Shown: positions 29,166-39,276, numbered from the stretch's first letter. The stretch is 64,000 bases of DNA from Marinomonas phaeophyticola (GCF_026966905.1 NZ_JAPUBN010000017.1:179358-243357); one strand, 5' to 3'. The notes: generated by a model not told the origin, from the letters alone. A program made the numbers and translations.

Positions 29166-30302
29166 TTGCCAAAGACAATTGCACATAAACCTAGCAGTTT
29201 AGCGATAAATACCGACCGCGCCTTTATTGACTGTCTTCGCCATCAAGGCATACTGTCCAGAGCCGCAATTGCTAGTCAAACAGGAATATCTAAGCCCACC
29301 ATTTCAGAGTCAGCACAACGGCTTCTGGCACGCCAAGTGATTGTCGAATGCCACAAAAAGGACACCAAATCATCCAAAAGACCCTCGGTGTTGTACGAAA
29401 TAAACAAACAACGTGGTGCATCACTCGCCATTGTGCTCGACGATGTTTCCATACAATTGGCACTGTCCGACTTGCAAGGAAATGAATGTCAGTCACGCCA
29501 CTTAACCTACTCTGAAGGACGAACTTCAGCCGAATATACAAGGGATTTACTGACCGCCATCAAAGGAATAATGACAAATACAACACCGCCTTTATTATCT
29601 ATTGGCCTATCTGTTGCCGACCCTATTCACCCAAAAGATGGCAGTGTCGTGAAAATGCCCAACTCTCCGTTTCCAGTTGCCCAAGATATCAATTTTATCC
29701 AGCAACTTGAAAATGCATTTCATTGTTCGGTTGTAATCGACAACGATGTAAATTGGGCAACCCTATCTGAACGAGAGATGACCCAATTGGACAATTTCAT
29801 CTACGTATTTCTTGGACGAGGCATTGGCTGCGGACTGTTTTTTGAGCGCACTCTAATTCGAGGAGACAACGGCATGGCAGGAGAAATTGGCTATGTAACG
29901 CTAAAAAGCGGTAAGCATTTATTGGAAAGCCGCTATCAGGGGATGACAATCAATAACGCCCTATTAAAATCGGGAAATTTAGACAGGCAACTGGTTGAAG
30001 AAATAAATGAGGCAATTCGTTTAACGTGCCAAATAACACACCCCGAAACGTTGATATTAGGTGGGCCAATTGCCGCTGATCCTACAAGTTATTTTGCCAT
30101 TGTCGCACAACTTAACAAGGCTCTACCAAACATAAACATTCAATTAAGTCAGGCTCCGGATAACGCGTCGTTAGCGGGAGCAGCAATAGGCGCACATCAA
30201 CTGGCTTTGCTTTCGCTTGGATTAATTGATGGAGGCGATAACATTGCCCAACTGGGTTTTTATCGACTCTATGAACACGACACTGTGAGCAAACTATACT
30301 GA
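29166..30302 (+). CDS. ROK-family sugar-responsive regulator
   Basis: This 378-residue protein begins with a TTG codon after AAGGA. It has an N-terminal winged helix (LSRAAIASQTGISKPTISES) and a ROK domain with the ATP/sugar motif (IDNDVNWATLSE, then FLGRGIGCGLFF and GEIGYVTL). The Cys-rich zinc motif of NagC/Mlc is not evident. It probably represses the divergent DUF1479 gene in response to a sugar. Confidence 0.88.
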   Translation: MPKTIAHKPSSLAINTDRAFIDCLRHQGILSRAAIASQTGISKPTISESAQRLLARQVIVECHKKDTKSSKRPSVLYEINKQRGASLAIVLDDVSIQLALSDLQGNECQSRHLTYSEGRTSAEYTRDLLTAIKGIMTNTTPPLLSIGLSVADPIHPKDGSVVKMPNSPFPVAQDINFIQQLENAFHCSVVIDNDVNWATLSEREMTQLDNFIYVFLGRGIGCGLFFERTLIRGDNGMAGEIGYVTLKSGKHLLESRYQGMTINNALLKSGNLDRQLVEEINEAIRLTCQITHPETLILGGPIAADPTSYFAIVAQLNKALPNINIQLSQAPDNASLAGAAIGAHQLALLSLGLIDGGDNIAQLGFYRLYEHDTVSKLY

Positions 30303-30653
30303 TTTTAATTTGTTGCGGGAGCCACTTTTCTTGAATAAATAGGGAGCCAACGGTTTTCAGCTTATGAAGGTCAATGAGCTAGTAGACTACCCCATCCTGC
30401 GACATACTAAACTATTGTATTTAGCTTAGGGAAGGTGCGAATAAGTCAGCTATTCAACAGTTGTGGATATAAAATTTCTTGTATTTTCAATTAGATAAAT
30501 CAAGTGATTTCTTATTGAAATGACTTGTTCGCATTATCCCAAGCTTTTAGGTATTCGGATGGGCTGCTTATTTATTCTCAGATGCGGCATGGTCAACCCC
30601 GAAGATTAAAAGTGAATTTTCTCATGAGAAGAACGTGTTTACATCTTATATAA
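30303..30653. other. Intergenic, no gene
   Basis: I see no gene or clear RNA. It separates the ROK gene from the phage-like module. Confidence 0.5.
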
Positions 30654-30896
30654 CTATTCATGCTCTATCTGAATAAATTCAACCAAACTTGAAATATCAC
30701 ACTCGAAATAAATACAAAGCTTATCCAAATTATCGGTAACTGTATTATAGCCTTTCTGATTTGCCATTTTAGAGAGAGTGACCCTACTCACTCCAGTCTC
30801 TTCAGCAACTTCTCCAATTGTAATTCTTCTATCTTCGTCAAACGACTTTTTAGAAATTAAGTCTTTAATTTTAAACCTAAGCAAACCCACCACCAC
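30654..30896 (-). CDS. Cro/C1-type repressor
   Basis: This 80-residue protein has an HTH (TIGEVAEETGVSRVTLSKMANQK). It reads away from the integrase module across paired operators, so it is the likely repressor of the excisionase/integrase. The start codon is GTG. Confidence 0.85.
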   Translation of the reverse strand: MVVGLLRFKIKDLISKKSFDEDRRITIGEVAEETGVSRVTLSKMANQKGYNTVTDNLDKLCIYFECDISSLVEFIQIEHE

Positions 30897-30902
30897 TCAA
30901 AC

Positions 30903-30918
30903 GTTAAATATGTTTAAC
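30903..30918. promoter_or_regulatory. Operator 1
   Basis: GTTAAATATGTTTAAC is a near-palindrome. Its exact reverse complement is at 30966-30981, the other side of the promoter. The pair flanks the divergent promoter region. Confidence 0.75.
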
Positions 30919-30927
30919 AAAAAGACA

Positions 30928-30956
30928 TTGACAGACATCAACCTACATTTTAGTAT
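30928..30956 (+). promoter_or_regulatory. Promoter of the integrase module
   Basis: TTGACA (30928-30933) and TAGTAT (30951-30956) are 17 bases apart, a strong sigma70 promoter. Operator 2 covers the start region (about +4 to +20), so repressor binding should block it. Confidence 0.8.
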
Positions 30957-30965
30957 GTGTATATT

Positions 30966-30981
30966 GTTAAACATATTTAAC
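30966..30981. promoter_or_regulatory. Operator 2
   Basis: GTTAAACATATTTAAC is the reverse complement of operator 1. It lies immediately downstream of the -10. Confidence 0.75.
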
Positions 30982-31016
30982 AATATAGTTGAATCACTAA
31001 ATAAAAGGACAATGAC

Positions 31017-31232
31017 ATGAACACATACCTTAGCACAGAACAGTTATCAGAGAGAATACATTACACAGCTCGCACTATTCGAAATGAGCTATTGGACTCA
31101 TGCCTATTAGAAGGGCGCCACTATATTCGCCCGTTCAATAGAAGAAAAATTCTATTCATTTGGGAAGCAATTGAAGAAGACATGCTGGTTCAAGATGACA
31201 ACTTAGCTATGGCTTATACAGAGGAGGCATAA
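31017..31232 (+). CDS. Excisionase-like DNA-binding protein
   Basis: This 71-residue protein opens with LSTEQLSERIHYTARTIRNEL, a helix-turn-helix of the excisionase/MerR-like kind. It is directly followed (two bases) by the integrase. It should steer the integrase toward excision. Confidence 0.75.
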   Translation: MNTYLSTEQLSERIHYTARTIRNELLDSCLLEGRHYIRPFNRRKILFIWEAIEEDMLVQDDNLAMAYTEEA

Positions 31233-31234
31233 TT

Positions 31235-32440
31235 ATGGCTAGTATCAATATTCGTAAAGAAACCAACACCCTGTATCTAGATTTTCGCTACATGGGTAAA
31301 CGCTGTCGTGAGCAAACAACCTTAAAGCCAACTTCAGCGAATCGAAAAAAATTAGAACGAGCACTTGTTCTCATTGAATCAGAAATAATAGCAGGAACTT
31401 TTCGTTATAAATCACATTTCCCAGACAGTAAATCTGTTGAGCAATTTACCGATTTAGAGTTGCAATTGCATCAGCCGGATGAATGGAAAAGCCAAGAGGC
31501 GCATATTGAAGTGCCAACTTTTGCAGAATTCGTCGCAGGCTGGATTGAGCGTAATAAAGTTGCTTGGCGCCGATCTCACCTCATTAATATCGAAAGCATT
31601 GTGTCCAAACACTACTTACCATTTTTTGGAAAGGTAAAAGTCGACGACATCACCCGTAATGACATCTTAAAATTTCGCACTGTACTCGCCAAAGTCCCAG
31701 GTCGAAATGGCAAAGAAAGCCTAGCAAACACACGTATCAATAAAGTAATAAACCCTTTGAAACGTATTTTCGAGGACGCCGCCGATGAATATAACTTTAC
31801 CACGCCATACATCCGTATCAAACCACTTAAAAGCCCAAAAACAGATGCAAATCCCTTTACTATCGAAGAAGTAAATTTGATCCTCGATACCATGCGTATA
31901 GATTACCGTGATTACTTCCTAATCCGATTTTTTACAGGTATGCGTACTGGTGAAATTGACGGACTAAAGTGGAAGTACGTAGATTTTGACCATAAAGTGA
32001 TAAAAATCCGTGAAACTATAGTCGCTGGTGAAGAAGATATAACCAAAACCGAATCTTCAGTTCGCGACATACACATGAGCACGCCTGTCTATCATGCTCT
32101 TATTCGTCAAAAGCAGCACTCCGCACATTTGAGTAAATTTGTTTTCTGCAATCGTAATGGTGAAGCAATCAATCACAACAATGTCACTCAGCGAGTTTGG
32201 TATCCACTGTTAAAGCGGCTAAACCTAGAAAAGAGACGCCCCTATCAGACACGTCACACAGCCGCAACTTTATGGCTTGCTTCAGGCGAATCACCAGAGT
32301 GGATTGCTCGTCAAATGGGGCACGCAAACACCTCGATGTTATTCCGAGTTTACTCACGGTATGTTCCGAATTTAACTCGTATGGACGGTTCAGCAATCGA
32401 GAAATTATTACAAAAAAAATTAGGGGTGAAATATGCATAG
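31235..32440 (+). CDS. Phage-type tyrosine integrase
   Basis: This 401-residue protein has an N-terminal arm-binding domain (MASINIRKETNTLYLDFRYMG), a core-binding domain (about 100-190) and the catalytic domain. The catalytic set is R (FFTGMRTGEI), H-x-x-R (TRHTAATL), H (MGHANTS) and Tyr (FRVYSRYVP). It integrates DNA at an att site. It lies 8 kb from the tRNA fragment, so it may serve a nested element rather than island 3. Confidence 0.93.
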   Translation: MASINIRKETNTLYLDFRYMGKRCREQTTLKPTSANRKKLERALVLIESEIIAGTFRYKSHFPDSKSVEQFTDLELQLHQPDEWKSQEAHIEVPTFAEFVAGWIERNKVAWRRSHLINIESIVSKHYLPFFGKVKVDDITRNDILKFRTVLAKVPGRNGKESLANTRINKVINPLKRIFEDAADEYNFTTPYIRIKPLKSPKTDANPFTIEEVNLILDTMRIDYRDYFLIRFFTGMRTGEIDGLKWKYVDFDHKVIKIRETIVAGEEDITKTESSVRDIHMSTPVYHALIRQKQHSAHLSKFVFCNRNGEAINHNNVTQRVWYPLLKRLNLEKRRPYQTRHTAATLWLASGESPEWIARQMGHANTSMLFRVYSRYVPNLTRMDGSAIEKLLQKKLGVKYA

Positions 32441-33074
32441 TTTAAATGTTCAACCAAATTTAGAAGAAGCAAGAAATCTAAAGCGCTTTAAAGGTTGTTA
32501 CTTATTAGAATCCGTAGAAGAGAAGATTAGTTCGACTGGCTGGCCAATTCATGTAGCGACAATTAGAGATGTAGAAGGACATGACTTAATAGAACTTCGC
32601 CTACTTGGCAATAATTTCAAATCCCTCAATCAGTTCCTTGGTGACTACGTTCAACTGGAAGCCGCTATCAAGCGCTACAGAAATGGTTACTTTTATTACC
32701 TTGCTTGGTATGAGCCTGTCACACGCTTATTGAAACTATCAAGTACAAAGACTAAGAATCGAACTGTTGTCAGCCAAATCAACCGAGATTCATACTTACA
32801 GACATTAAAGAATCGAATATTAAATTTGCCTTCAAACTCAGAACAATCTTTGTGCTTAGGTATTCTCAATAAACTCAGTAATGCGCTATCAACCTATAGC
32901 ATTCAAGCATTATGGCAAAAACTGCCTAGCTTAAACGACAATCAGCTGATCATTGAACTAGTCAATCTAGCCGAAATACATAGCCACGATATTAGTTCTA
33001 TTGGAATATTGTTAAGCCAATTGCATAACACGAAGCTTTATCAAATATGGGAGCAACAGCTATTAGGAGAGTAA
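32433..33074 (+). CDS. Unknown protein coupled to integrase
   Basis: This 213-residue protein overlaps the integrase by 8 bases, so it is co-translated. The first half (residues 15-100) looks beta-rich and could be an OB-fold (VATIRDVEGHDLIELRLLG, then DYVQLEAAIKRYRNGYFYYL). The second half is helical. No family is recognised; it may be an accessory recombination factor. Confidence 0.6.
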   Translation: MHSLNVQPNLEEARNLKRFKGCYLLESVEEKISSTGWPIHVATIRDVEGHDLIELRLLGNNFKSLNQFLGDYVQLEAAIKRYRNGYFYYLAWYEPVTRLLKLSSTKTKNRTVVSQINRDSYLQTLKNRILNLPSNSEQSLCLGILNKLSNALSTYSIQALWQKLPSLNDNQLIIELVNLAEIHSHDISSIGILLSQLHNTKLYQIWEQQLLGE

Positions 33075-33081
33075 TCAGATC

Positions 33082-33112
33082 AGCCGCTTCTTTGAAGCTC
33101 AAAGAAACGGCT
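33082..33112 (+). terminator. Hairpin terminator after the integrase module
   Basis: AGCCGCTTCTTTGA and TCAAAGAAACGGCT pair with one mismatch around a 3-base loop. It sits 8 bases after the stop. It has no long T tract, so efficiency is uncertain. Confidence 0.6.
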
Positions 33113-33361
33113 ATCTATCATAATTCAGCAATACAAAGTTAGATGTATTCCAACCACCTTCAGATAGTTTTTGTCAAAGCTAATCAATATTTACCTCGCT
33201 TGAGTATCATTAGCTAAAATACTTGATGAGTGGTACGCCCGTACCAGTCTAATATGTAATATTCTGTTAAAAATCCAGATCTAATCAATACGAGGGAATT
33301 AAAAAATATGCAAACTACTTAGAGTTAAATAGACTGTGCCTTCTTACTACAGAACACAGCA
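33113..33361. other. Intergenic between convergent operons
   Basis: No gene is seen. The integrase module and the defence superoperon converge here. A downstream end of the integrated element would be expected nearby but I cannot identify it. Confidence 0.4.
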
Positions 33362-35158
33362 CTAAAAGTATAAGCCATTATCAATATATTTAAAGGAATA
33401 AGAATTCCTACCGTATTTAAAAAAATCATTTTTTTCAGATAAATTCATATAAACCTGTTCAAATTCATAGAACTCTCTTTCTTTTCGGAAATAGCGGCCT
33501 GTCTTACAATTATTGCAATTTATTTTAAACCCAGTTTCTTGAAAATATAATTTTGTTCTAGAATTACAAACGGGACATTTTATAAGAAATAATATTTCCT
33601 CAGATCTTAAGATTAAATCATATGCTTGACTGCTAGCGTTTTCTCTCATTAAAGTACTCTGCAGCTTGTCTAAATCTTCCTTAAGAACTTCACCCTGAAC
33701 TTCCACTTGATATGATTCACTATCAACAGCTATATGAGATAGACGTCTCGATAAAGCTAATGACTGCTTGGGTATTTTAGTGATAGGTTTTGAAAAAGTA
33801 GAAATTACTTTTCCACACATTATTTTATCTACCAGTAAGCCCAAGCGTTCTATACAATACATATCTAAAGGAGAGACTGGGATCCAATTTTCATGATATG
33901 CAGCCTCTTTAATATTTTGCTCTAAACCAGGCCAAGCAATAAATATGTTTTGCGGGATTTTAATAAGATTTTCAGGCTTAGGTACATAAGCTAACCAAGG
34001 GATTAATGTAAATAAAATTTCACTTTCTAAACCATTATCCGACTCGCTCAACAATTCCCATTCTAAATTATTTTTCTGAAGTTTAATTTTTCTACCTGCC
34101 CACTCTTTTTCATTTTCATGATTTAAATATGGCTGTAACGCATGTTTTAAAACAAGTCCTACATAATTTGAATAAGCGTTAGCTAGCATTTCATTATGTT
34201 CAAACTGTTCTTTAGGTGAAACTTTCAATGACACTTTATTTAACTGCTCCCAAAGTATTAATAAATTTCTATAATGAGCGTCATGATTAAGAATATTTGT
34301 TCGATATAATGTATTGCCAACTTTTGTATTGCGGCTAATCAACAGGTATAAACCGCTTTGCTTCAGTCCACGAATTGACTTATGTAAAAACTGAAGTGAA
34401 GTAAGTACTCCATCTAGTAATTCTGATGCTTTTGAAGTACTACTTTCACTAAAAGTTATTCCCCATAAACGACATATTTCATTCGCCAACCTATAATCAA
34501 TATTCTCTGACTGATAAAATTCTTTAGCATGATCCAGAGTCACCTGTAACGATTTGAGCGAGGATAAACGTCTTTTCAGATGCTCATCAATTTTATCTAA
34601 TAAGCGCGCATAAATGCGATTTTCATAAATATTATGGTCATCTTCACTAAACCGAGCCAATACTTTTTTAGGAACTACACCACTAAGAGTCTGGCGTTGC
34701 CAATCCTCAGAGTGTGATGCTAAATGAACTAAAGCGCCTTTTCCTAAACGTTTAGCTCGTGCTATATCAACAACTTCATCATCGTAGCGAATATCTATTC
34801 TTGGCCGGATAGATATTTGATGCAAATGACCTCTATCAAGAACCTCAAGTAATAGTTCTTCAAAAGGTAATAACTTACTTTCCGAGTCTATAACTACAGC
34901 AGGAAGCATTGGTGATAATGTCGAACTACAAGAGTCAATTGCTTCCTCACCTATCGTTTCAATGGATCTATTAAATAAATCTATTTCAGAATTAATAGGT
35001 ACTATAAAAGAATGATTTTTTTCATTTAATTGACAGCGTTCGCTACCATCACACAAAAGCAATCCATCTTTACTAATTTCCGTATGCCCATTTAAATTAT
35101 GATTAAAATTTCCTACCCATTGATAACGGGAAGGCTCTATGGAGTTAGGCAACTCCAA
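33362..35158 (-). CDS. DUF2357/McrC-like protein with zinc ribbon
   Basis: This 598-residue protein is the last gene of the superoperon. The central region (RFSEDDHNIYENRIYARLLDKI at about 170-190) carries the ENR-type pattern of DUF2357 proteins, partners of McrB-like ATPases. A C-terminal four-cysteine ribbon (CPVC...CNNC, about 535-560) would bind zinc, probably on nucleic acid. I cannot see a clear PD-(D/E)XK motif, so the nuclease may be diverged or missing. By position it matches the CnuC-type partner in CoCoNuT systems (from memory). Confidence 0.6.
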   Translation of the reverse strand: MELPNSIEPSRYQWVGNFNHNLNGHTEISKDGLLLCDGSERCQLNEKNHSFIVPINSEIDLFNRSIETIGEEAIDSCSSTLSPMLPAVVIDSESKLLPFEELLLEVLDRGHLHQISIRPRIDIRYDDEVVDIARAKRLGKGALVHLASHSEDWQRQTLSGVVPKKVLARFSEDDHNIYENRIYARLLDKIDEHLKRRLSSLKSLQVTLDHAKEFYQSENIDYRLANEICRLWGITFSESSTSKASELLDGVLTSLQFLHKSIRGLKQSGLYLLISRNTKVGNTLYRTNILNHDAHYRNLLILWEQLNKVSLKVSPKEQFEHNEMLANAYSNYVGLVLKHALQPYLNHENEKEWAGRKIKLQKNNLEWELLSESDNGLESEILFTLIPWLAYVPKPENLIKIPQNIFIAWPGLEQNIKEAAYHENWIPVSPLDMYCIERLGLLVDKIMCGKVISTFSKPITKIPKQSLALSRRLSHIAVDSESYQVEVQGEVLKEDLDKLQSTLMRENASSQAYDLILRSEEILFLIKCPVCNSRTKLYFQETGFKINCNNCKTGRYFRKEREFYEFEQVYMNLSEKNDFFKYGRNSYSFKYIDNGLYF

Positions 35159-35189
35159 TAATTTTTTTGGTTCAGTCGATCAAACCACA

Positions 35190-37781
35190 TTAGCCATGCT
35201 CCATCCGTTTAATATCTACCTCTAATAATTCTAACGATTTTATAGGTTCACCTTGAAGTTCTGACGTTTCCCAAAAATCTTTTAATGCAATAGAAAGCTG
35301 ATTAATATCATTAGAGCTAACATCGTAACGTCCTGTCACCTTGCCATTACGCATGACTCTTGTAGAAAGTAAATGATCTAATGCCTCGCCATTTGTAGCC
35401 CCGGTAGCCAACATAACAGGAATAAAACGTTTGGCTTGGCGATCAAAACGATTACCGAGACCTAGCCCAAAGTTTTCCGAAAGTTGTTTGCATATATCAT
35501 GCTCGGCAAACATGTAAAGTAGCTTTTCCACCTCTTCCTCATGTTTTTTAACCGCGTGTTGAAATGCTTTTTGAAGAGACTCATAAGAATAACTTGTTTT
35601 ATCTAGGTCTTTAATCTCAAAGCTTTCTTCTTGCTTTGGTAACGTCATCACATGCGAGCGATCATAGGTTTTATCGGCCAGTTCGTTTGTCGTTTCATCG
35701 TGGTTGGCCGTACCAATAAACCAAACATTATTAGGCACAAGAATTTTTCGCTCTTCTTTCAGCCCTTTAGGTGCATTGGGTAACGCCGTTTCTGAAAGAC
35801 TAATTAAGCGTTCCTTAGCATCATTTTTCTCTAACGCGGATAAAAACTCAGAAAAATATTGCTCAGGACGAGATAAGTTCATCTCATCTAATAGAATGAC
35901 GTTACAAGTGTCATTCCACCTCGGTGTTTGCGCTTGATACAATGCTTGCAGACAATCTTTTTCATAATAACGACGCTCAAATGCATTGTAATGACCCAGC
36001 AAGTCATCACGATCACGCCAACCAGCCTGAACAGCTATATCAGTACAAAAGCCGCCCATAGCTTTTGCGAAAGCTTTAGCAAGACTTGTTTTACCTGTTC
36101 CACTAATACCTTGGAATACGTGAAGTTGACTCATAGCTAAACCGCCTAACAACACCCGTATATCTTCTAATGGGTAGTAAAGTCTTACATTATCTTCAGC
36201 TTGAGCAATTCGCTGTTGGAGTTCTTTGGCGAATTCAGCCAAATCTGGCACAAATTCCAATTCAATCGAGGCAACAAAGTTTTTGTCATTATCCATTTTT
36301 GACATGGCTGGAAATGGCGTTTGCGTTTTATGAGCATCTGTAAGTTGATTGATACGACTTTCTAAGTCATCAATATGTACGCTCAAGGTATTTTTATGTT
36401 GCACTAAAACCCTATTTTCCTGTTGGCTAGCTTGTAACTCAGTAGCGGCTATACGCTTATGTCTGTTTTCTGCTTGAGCATGCTCCAGTTCTGGACCCAT
36501 TTCTCGAAGCATTTGCTCTAACGAATCTACTTTGCCACGTAGCGAGGCATTTTCTTCTTCCATTCCAGCGGTATCCGATTCTGAATACTGTCGCTTCAAA
36601 CCACGATTTTCTTGTTCTAGATCTTTTAATTTTTGTAAGAAATCAGATACAGAAAGGTCACCTAAAGAAGCTTCTAGCTCCCGAATATCTTCAAGCTTCT
36701 CTTTTAATACATCCACTTCCGCCCAAGCTGTATCACACTTTTTCTCCAGTCGACTAACTTGATTACAATGAGATTCTCGCTCCTGCTCCATAGACTCATC
36801 CAGCAAAGCGTCGTGATTTTTTCTGGCATGAGATAAATCTTCCCAATCGTCATCAAGTCGTTTTTTCTCAATATTCAAGCCTTCCAGAATATCTGCGTGC
36901 TGTTTCTTTATTCGCTCTTGTTCATAATGGTTTTTCAAATCAAGATTGCTTGTATAAACACGCTTCTCTTCTTCTAAATTCTTTTTTTCTAATTCAAGAC
37001 GTTCCTGCTCTTTTTCAAGGTCAGACCTTTGAGAGTTAAGCTCAGCCTCCTGCTGCATTAACGTAATGTTCTTTTCCTCTAGCTCCGCTTTACATTGCTG
37101 TTCCGCCTCCGTCAGTTTGATCTTAGCAACGCCCACCGCTCGCTCAAGCTCAGCTTTCTGTTGGCTCAAATTGCTGATATCTTCACGATATTGATGACGT
37201 TCTGCATCCTGCTCAGATATAAGCTGTTCCAAGTTATTACGCTTTTCTTTTTCAAAACCCGACTCAGCGTTTAACTCTCGCTGACGGATGTCACTCTCCC
37301 GATCTGTCAGCTCACATTGTAACTGGCCCAGTTTTTTCTCTTGCTGTTCCAGCTCCTCTTTTTGTTGAATCATGTCTTCTGATTGGCTTTTAAGGCTTAA
37401 TTGTTCAGCACTAATTTTGGATCTTTCTTCCTCTTGCACTTGCCCTTGCAAATTACATATATCCCAACGTTCTTCGTATTCACCATTAAGGCTATCGTAA
37501 TACTTTGACAAGTCTGAACAAAGTTTGGCAAACTGACTCACCCAATCAGAGACTGTTTTGGCTCCTTCTTCACTAATGTGTTTTACAACATTTTCAAGCT
37601 GACTCTGCTCAATATTGATCTCTAACTCTTGACCGAACGCCTTATAAATTTTGCTCGCATTCTCAAAAGAAGCTGACCAAGTTGGAATTTGTTTTTCTAA
37701 CTCAGCCTTGTCTTTTGGATGATTCACAGTGTTATTGCGTCCTTGCGGTTGCTTACCAATGTTTTTTTTAGGCTTCGCCAT
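35190..37781 (-). CDS. Coiled-coil McrB-like AAA+ ATPase
   Basis: This 863-residue protein has a charged N-terminus, a very long coiled coil (about residues 105-490, Glu/Gln/Lys/Leu heptads) and an AAA+ domain. The AAA+ domain has Walker A GISGTGKTS at about 555, Walker B VILLDEMNLSRPEQYF at about 630, and the GTANHDETTNELADKTYDR sensor segment. The MN-x-x-x-P-E pattern is typical of McrB GTPases. It overlaps the HEPN-motif gene by 14 bases and precedes the DUF2357 gene by 31 bases. Long coiled coils fused to McrB are the defining trait of CoCoNuT systems. Confidence 0.8.
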   Translation of the reverse strand: MAKPKKNIGKQPQGRNNTVNHPKDKAELEKQIPTWSASFENASKIYKAFGQELEINIEQSQLENVVKHISEEGAKTVSDWVSQFAKLCSDLSKYYDSLNGEYEERWDICNLQGQVQEEERSKISAEQLSLKSQSEDMIQQKEELEQQEKKLGQLQCELTDRESDIRQRELNAESGFEKEKRNNLEQLISEQDAERHQYREDISNLSQQKAELERAVGVAKIKLTEAEQQCKAELEEKNITLMQQEAELNSQRSDLEKEQERLELEKKNLEEEKRVYTSNLDLKNHYEQERIKKQHADILEGLNIEKKRLDDDWEDLSHARKNHDALLDESMEQERESHCNQVSRLEKKCDTAWAEVDVLKEKLEDIRELEASLGDLSVSDFLQKLKDLEQENRGLKRQYSESDTAGMEEENASLRGKVDSLEQMLREMGPELEHAQAENRHKRIAATELQASQQENRVLVQHKNTLSVHIDDLESRINQLTDAHKTQTPFPAMSKMDNDKNFVASIELEFVPDLAEFAKELQQRIAQAEDNVRLYYPLEDIRVLLGGLAMSQLHVFQGISGTGKTSLAKAFAKAMGGFCTDIAVQAGWRDRDDLLGHYNAFERRYYEKDCLQALYQAQTPRWNDTCNVILLDEMNLSRPEQYFSEFLSALEKNDAKERLISLSETALPNAPKGLKEERKILVPNNVWFIGTANHDETTNELADKTYDRSHVMTLPKQEESFEIKDLDKTSYSYESLQKAFQHAVKKHEEEVEKLLYMFAEHDICKQLSENFGLGLGNRFDRQAKRFIPVMLATGATNGEALDHLLSTRVMRNGKVTGRYDVSSNDINQLSIALKDFWETSELQGEPIKSLELLEVDIKRMEHG

Positions 37782-39276
37782 TTATCCATTCCTTAAACTG
37801 TTCCGTGAATTTCAATGTGTAGGTAATATAGTGCTGCGCTATTTCCACTGTCATTTCTGTGTATTTATTCCCAGTATGTTGGCTTTCGCCATGACTGGTT
37901 TGATTACGAAGATTAGCTAGTGATAACAACTCATCGAGTCGAAGTTGATCACTATTAAGTAACTTCAAAGGATGACTATCATTTCCAATGGACCCTAACG
38001 CTGCAGCAAACACCAAGCCTTTTAATGAGCTTGAAGGCCTGTTCTGTAATTTAATTGCCGATTTCAAGCTCTGCCTTGATAAAACGGCTATGACATGATC
38101 TGTAAAAGCTGGAAGTTTCAGAGCAACTAACACTTTTTTATTCAACTCAACATTATTTTTATCTACTTTAGGCAACGCCCCTTGAGCTGATGGAAAAGTT
38201 TTAATCAGCCATTGCATGATTACTTCTAATAGTTTCTGACATTCTGTAATGGCATTGTCTAAATCGTTTTTATCGTTTTTATCATTTTGTCTTTGATTTA
38301 TTAACTCATGACGCTTTAATACTACGGTCAACGCCGAGGTTATATCCGGATCTTTTTGTACCCAAGGGTATTCAAGTAAAATCTGTAAGTTAGCGTTCTC
38401 CTGCAAACTAGCCAACCACTCTGTAACCGTTTGATTATCAGGTTCTGGCTCACCAATTAAGGTAGAAAGGCTTTTGGTTAAGTTTTTATTATGCTCAAGT
38501 AACGTCGGTAAACATTTGGTGAGCCACCACGCTTCATCACGAATATCAAAAGGGTCTGTAATACGCCATAATTTGTCATTATGGCTGGCTGTAATCCACA
38601 CCAACATCCAGGCACAATCTGGCTCTTTTGACTGATAAAGTAAACTAGATAATGCTACCTTTTCCGACAATTCATTAGAGCCATACAACTGCTGCGCAGC
38701 CCTATAATCACTGCGGTAATCTTGCCAAGCACGTAAAGTATCGGTCTTACTCGGGATAGAAAAGCTCGACGCGTTAAATGAAGGTTTAAACGGCTTCATT
38801 GACTTTCCTGTGCCCCGATTGAGAACAAACTGCGGAAATTTTTCTTCAGGATTACTCGGCTCTATGACCTTTAAGCTGTTGTCTATTCTAGGCCACAGCT
38901 GACCAGTAAGCCCATCTTGAAAAAGGTAGCCTACGGCTAATTTTTCACTTTGCTCACTTTCTTCATCAATAATCGTGACACCTTTATTTGTTAGCTCCGT
39001 GGCCTTGTTATTAATCCAGCCTTGACTCACTAGCTGTGCCTGTACCAGTTTAACCAAATTGATATGCAGCCCAGTTAATTTAGCAATGGCATCAGCTTCA
39101 TGGGTTTGGGCTCGAATCAAACGCATCACGGCTTTTTGAAACAAGTTCATCTTTGCTTGCTGAACCTCTGGGTAAACTATTCGATGAACCCACACAGGCC
39201 AAAGAACCGCGCTTGCTTTGTCTCTTGGTTTATCGCCATATTGCAAATACACACCAGTATCAACGAACTTCGCCAT
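37768..39276 (-). CDS. HEPN-motif protein of the McrB-like cluster
   Basis: The start at 39276 has GGAGGTGA just upstream and gives 502 residues; longer readings lack a ribosome site. Most of the protein is not recognisable. The end has LANLRNQTSHGES (about residue 470), an R-x4-H motif as in HEPN ribonucleases, set in a helical context. It overlaps the helicase end by 17 bases and the coiled-coil ATPase start by 14. By position it could be the RNase component of the system. Confidence 0.65.
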   Translation of the reverse strand: MAKFVDTGVYLQYGDKPRDKASAVLWPVWVHRIVYPEVQQAKMNLFQKAVMRLIRAQTHEADAIAKLTGLHINLVKLVQAQLVSQGWINNKATELTNKGVTIIDEESEQSEKLAVGYLFQDGLTGQLWPRIDNSLKVIEPSNPEEKFPQFVLNRGTGKSMKPFKPSFNASSFSIPSKTDTLRAWQDYRSDYRAAQQLYGSNELSEKVALSSLLYQSKEPDCAWMLVWITASHNDKLWRITDPFDIRDEAWWLTKCLPTLLEHNKNLTKSLSTLIGEPEPDNQTVTEWLASLQENANLQILLEYPWVQKDPDITSALTVVLKRHELINQRQNDKNDKNDLDNAITECQKLLEVIMQWLIKTFPSAQGALPKVDKNNVELNKKVLVALKLPAFTDHVIAVLSRQSLKSAIKLQNRPSSSLKGLVFAAALGSIGNDSHPLKLLNSDQLRLDELLSLANLRNQTSHGESQHTGNKYTEMTVEIAQHYITYTLKFTEQFKEWINGEA

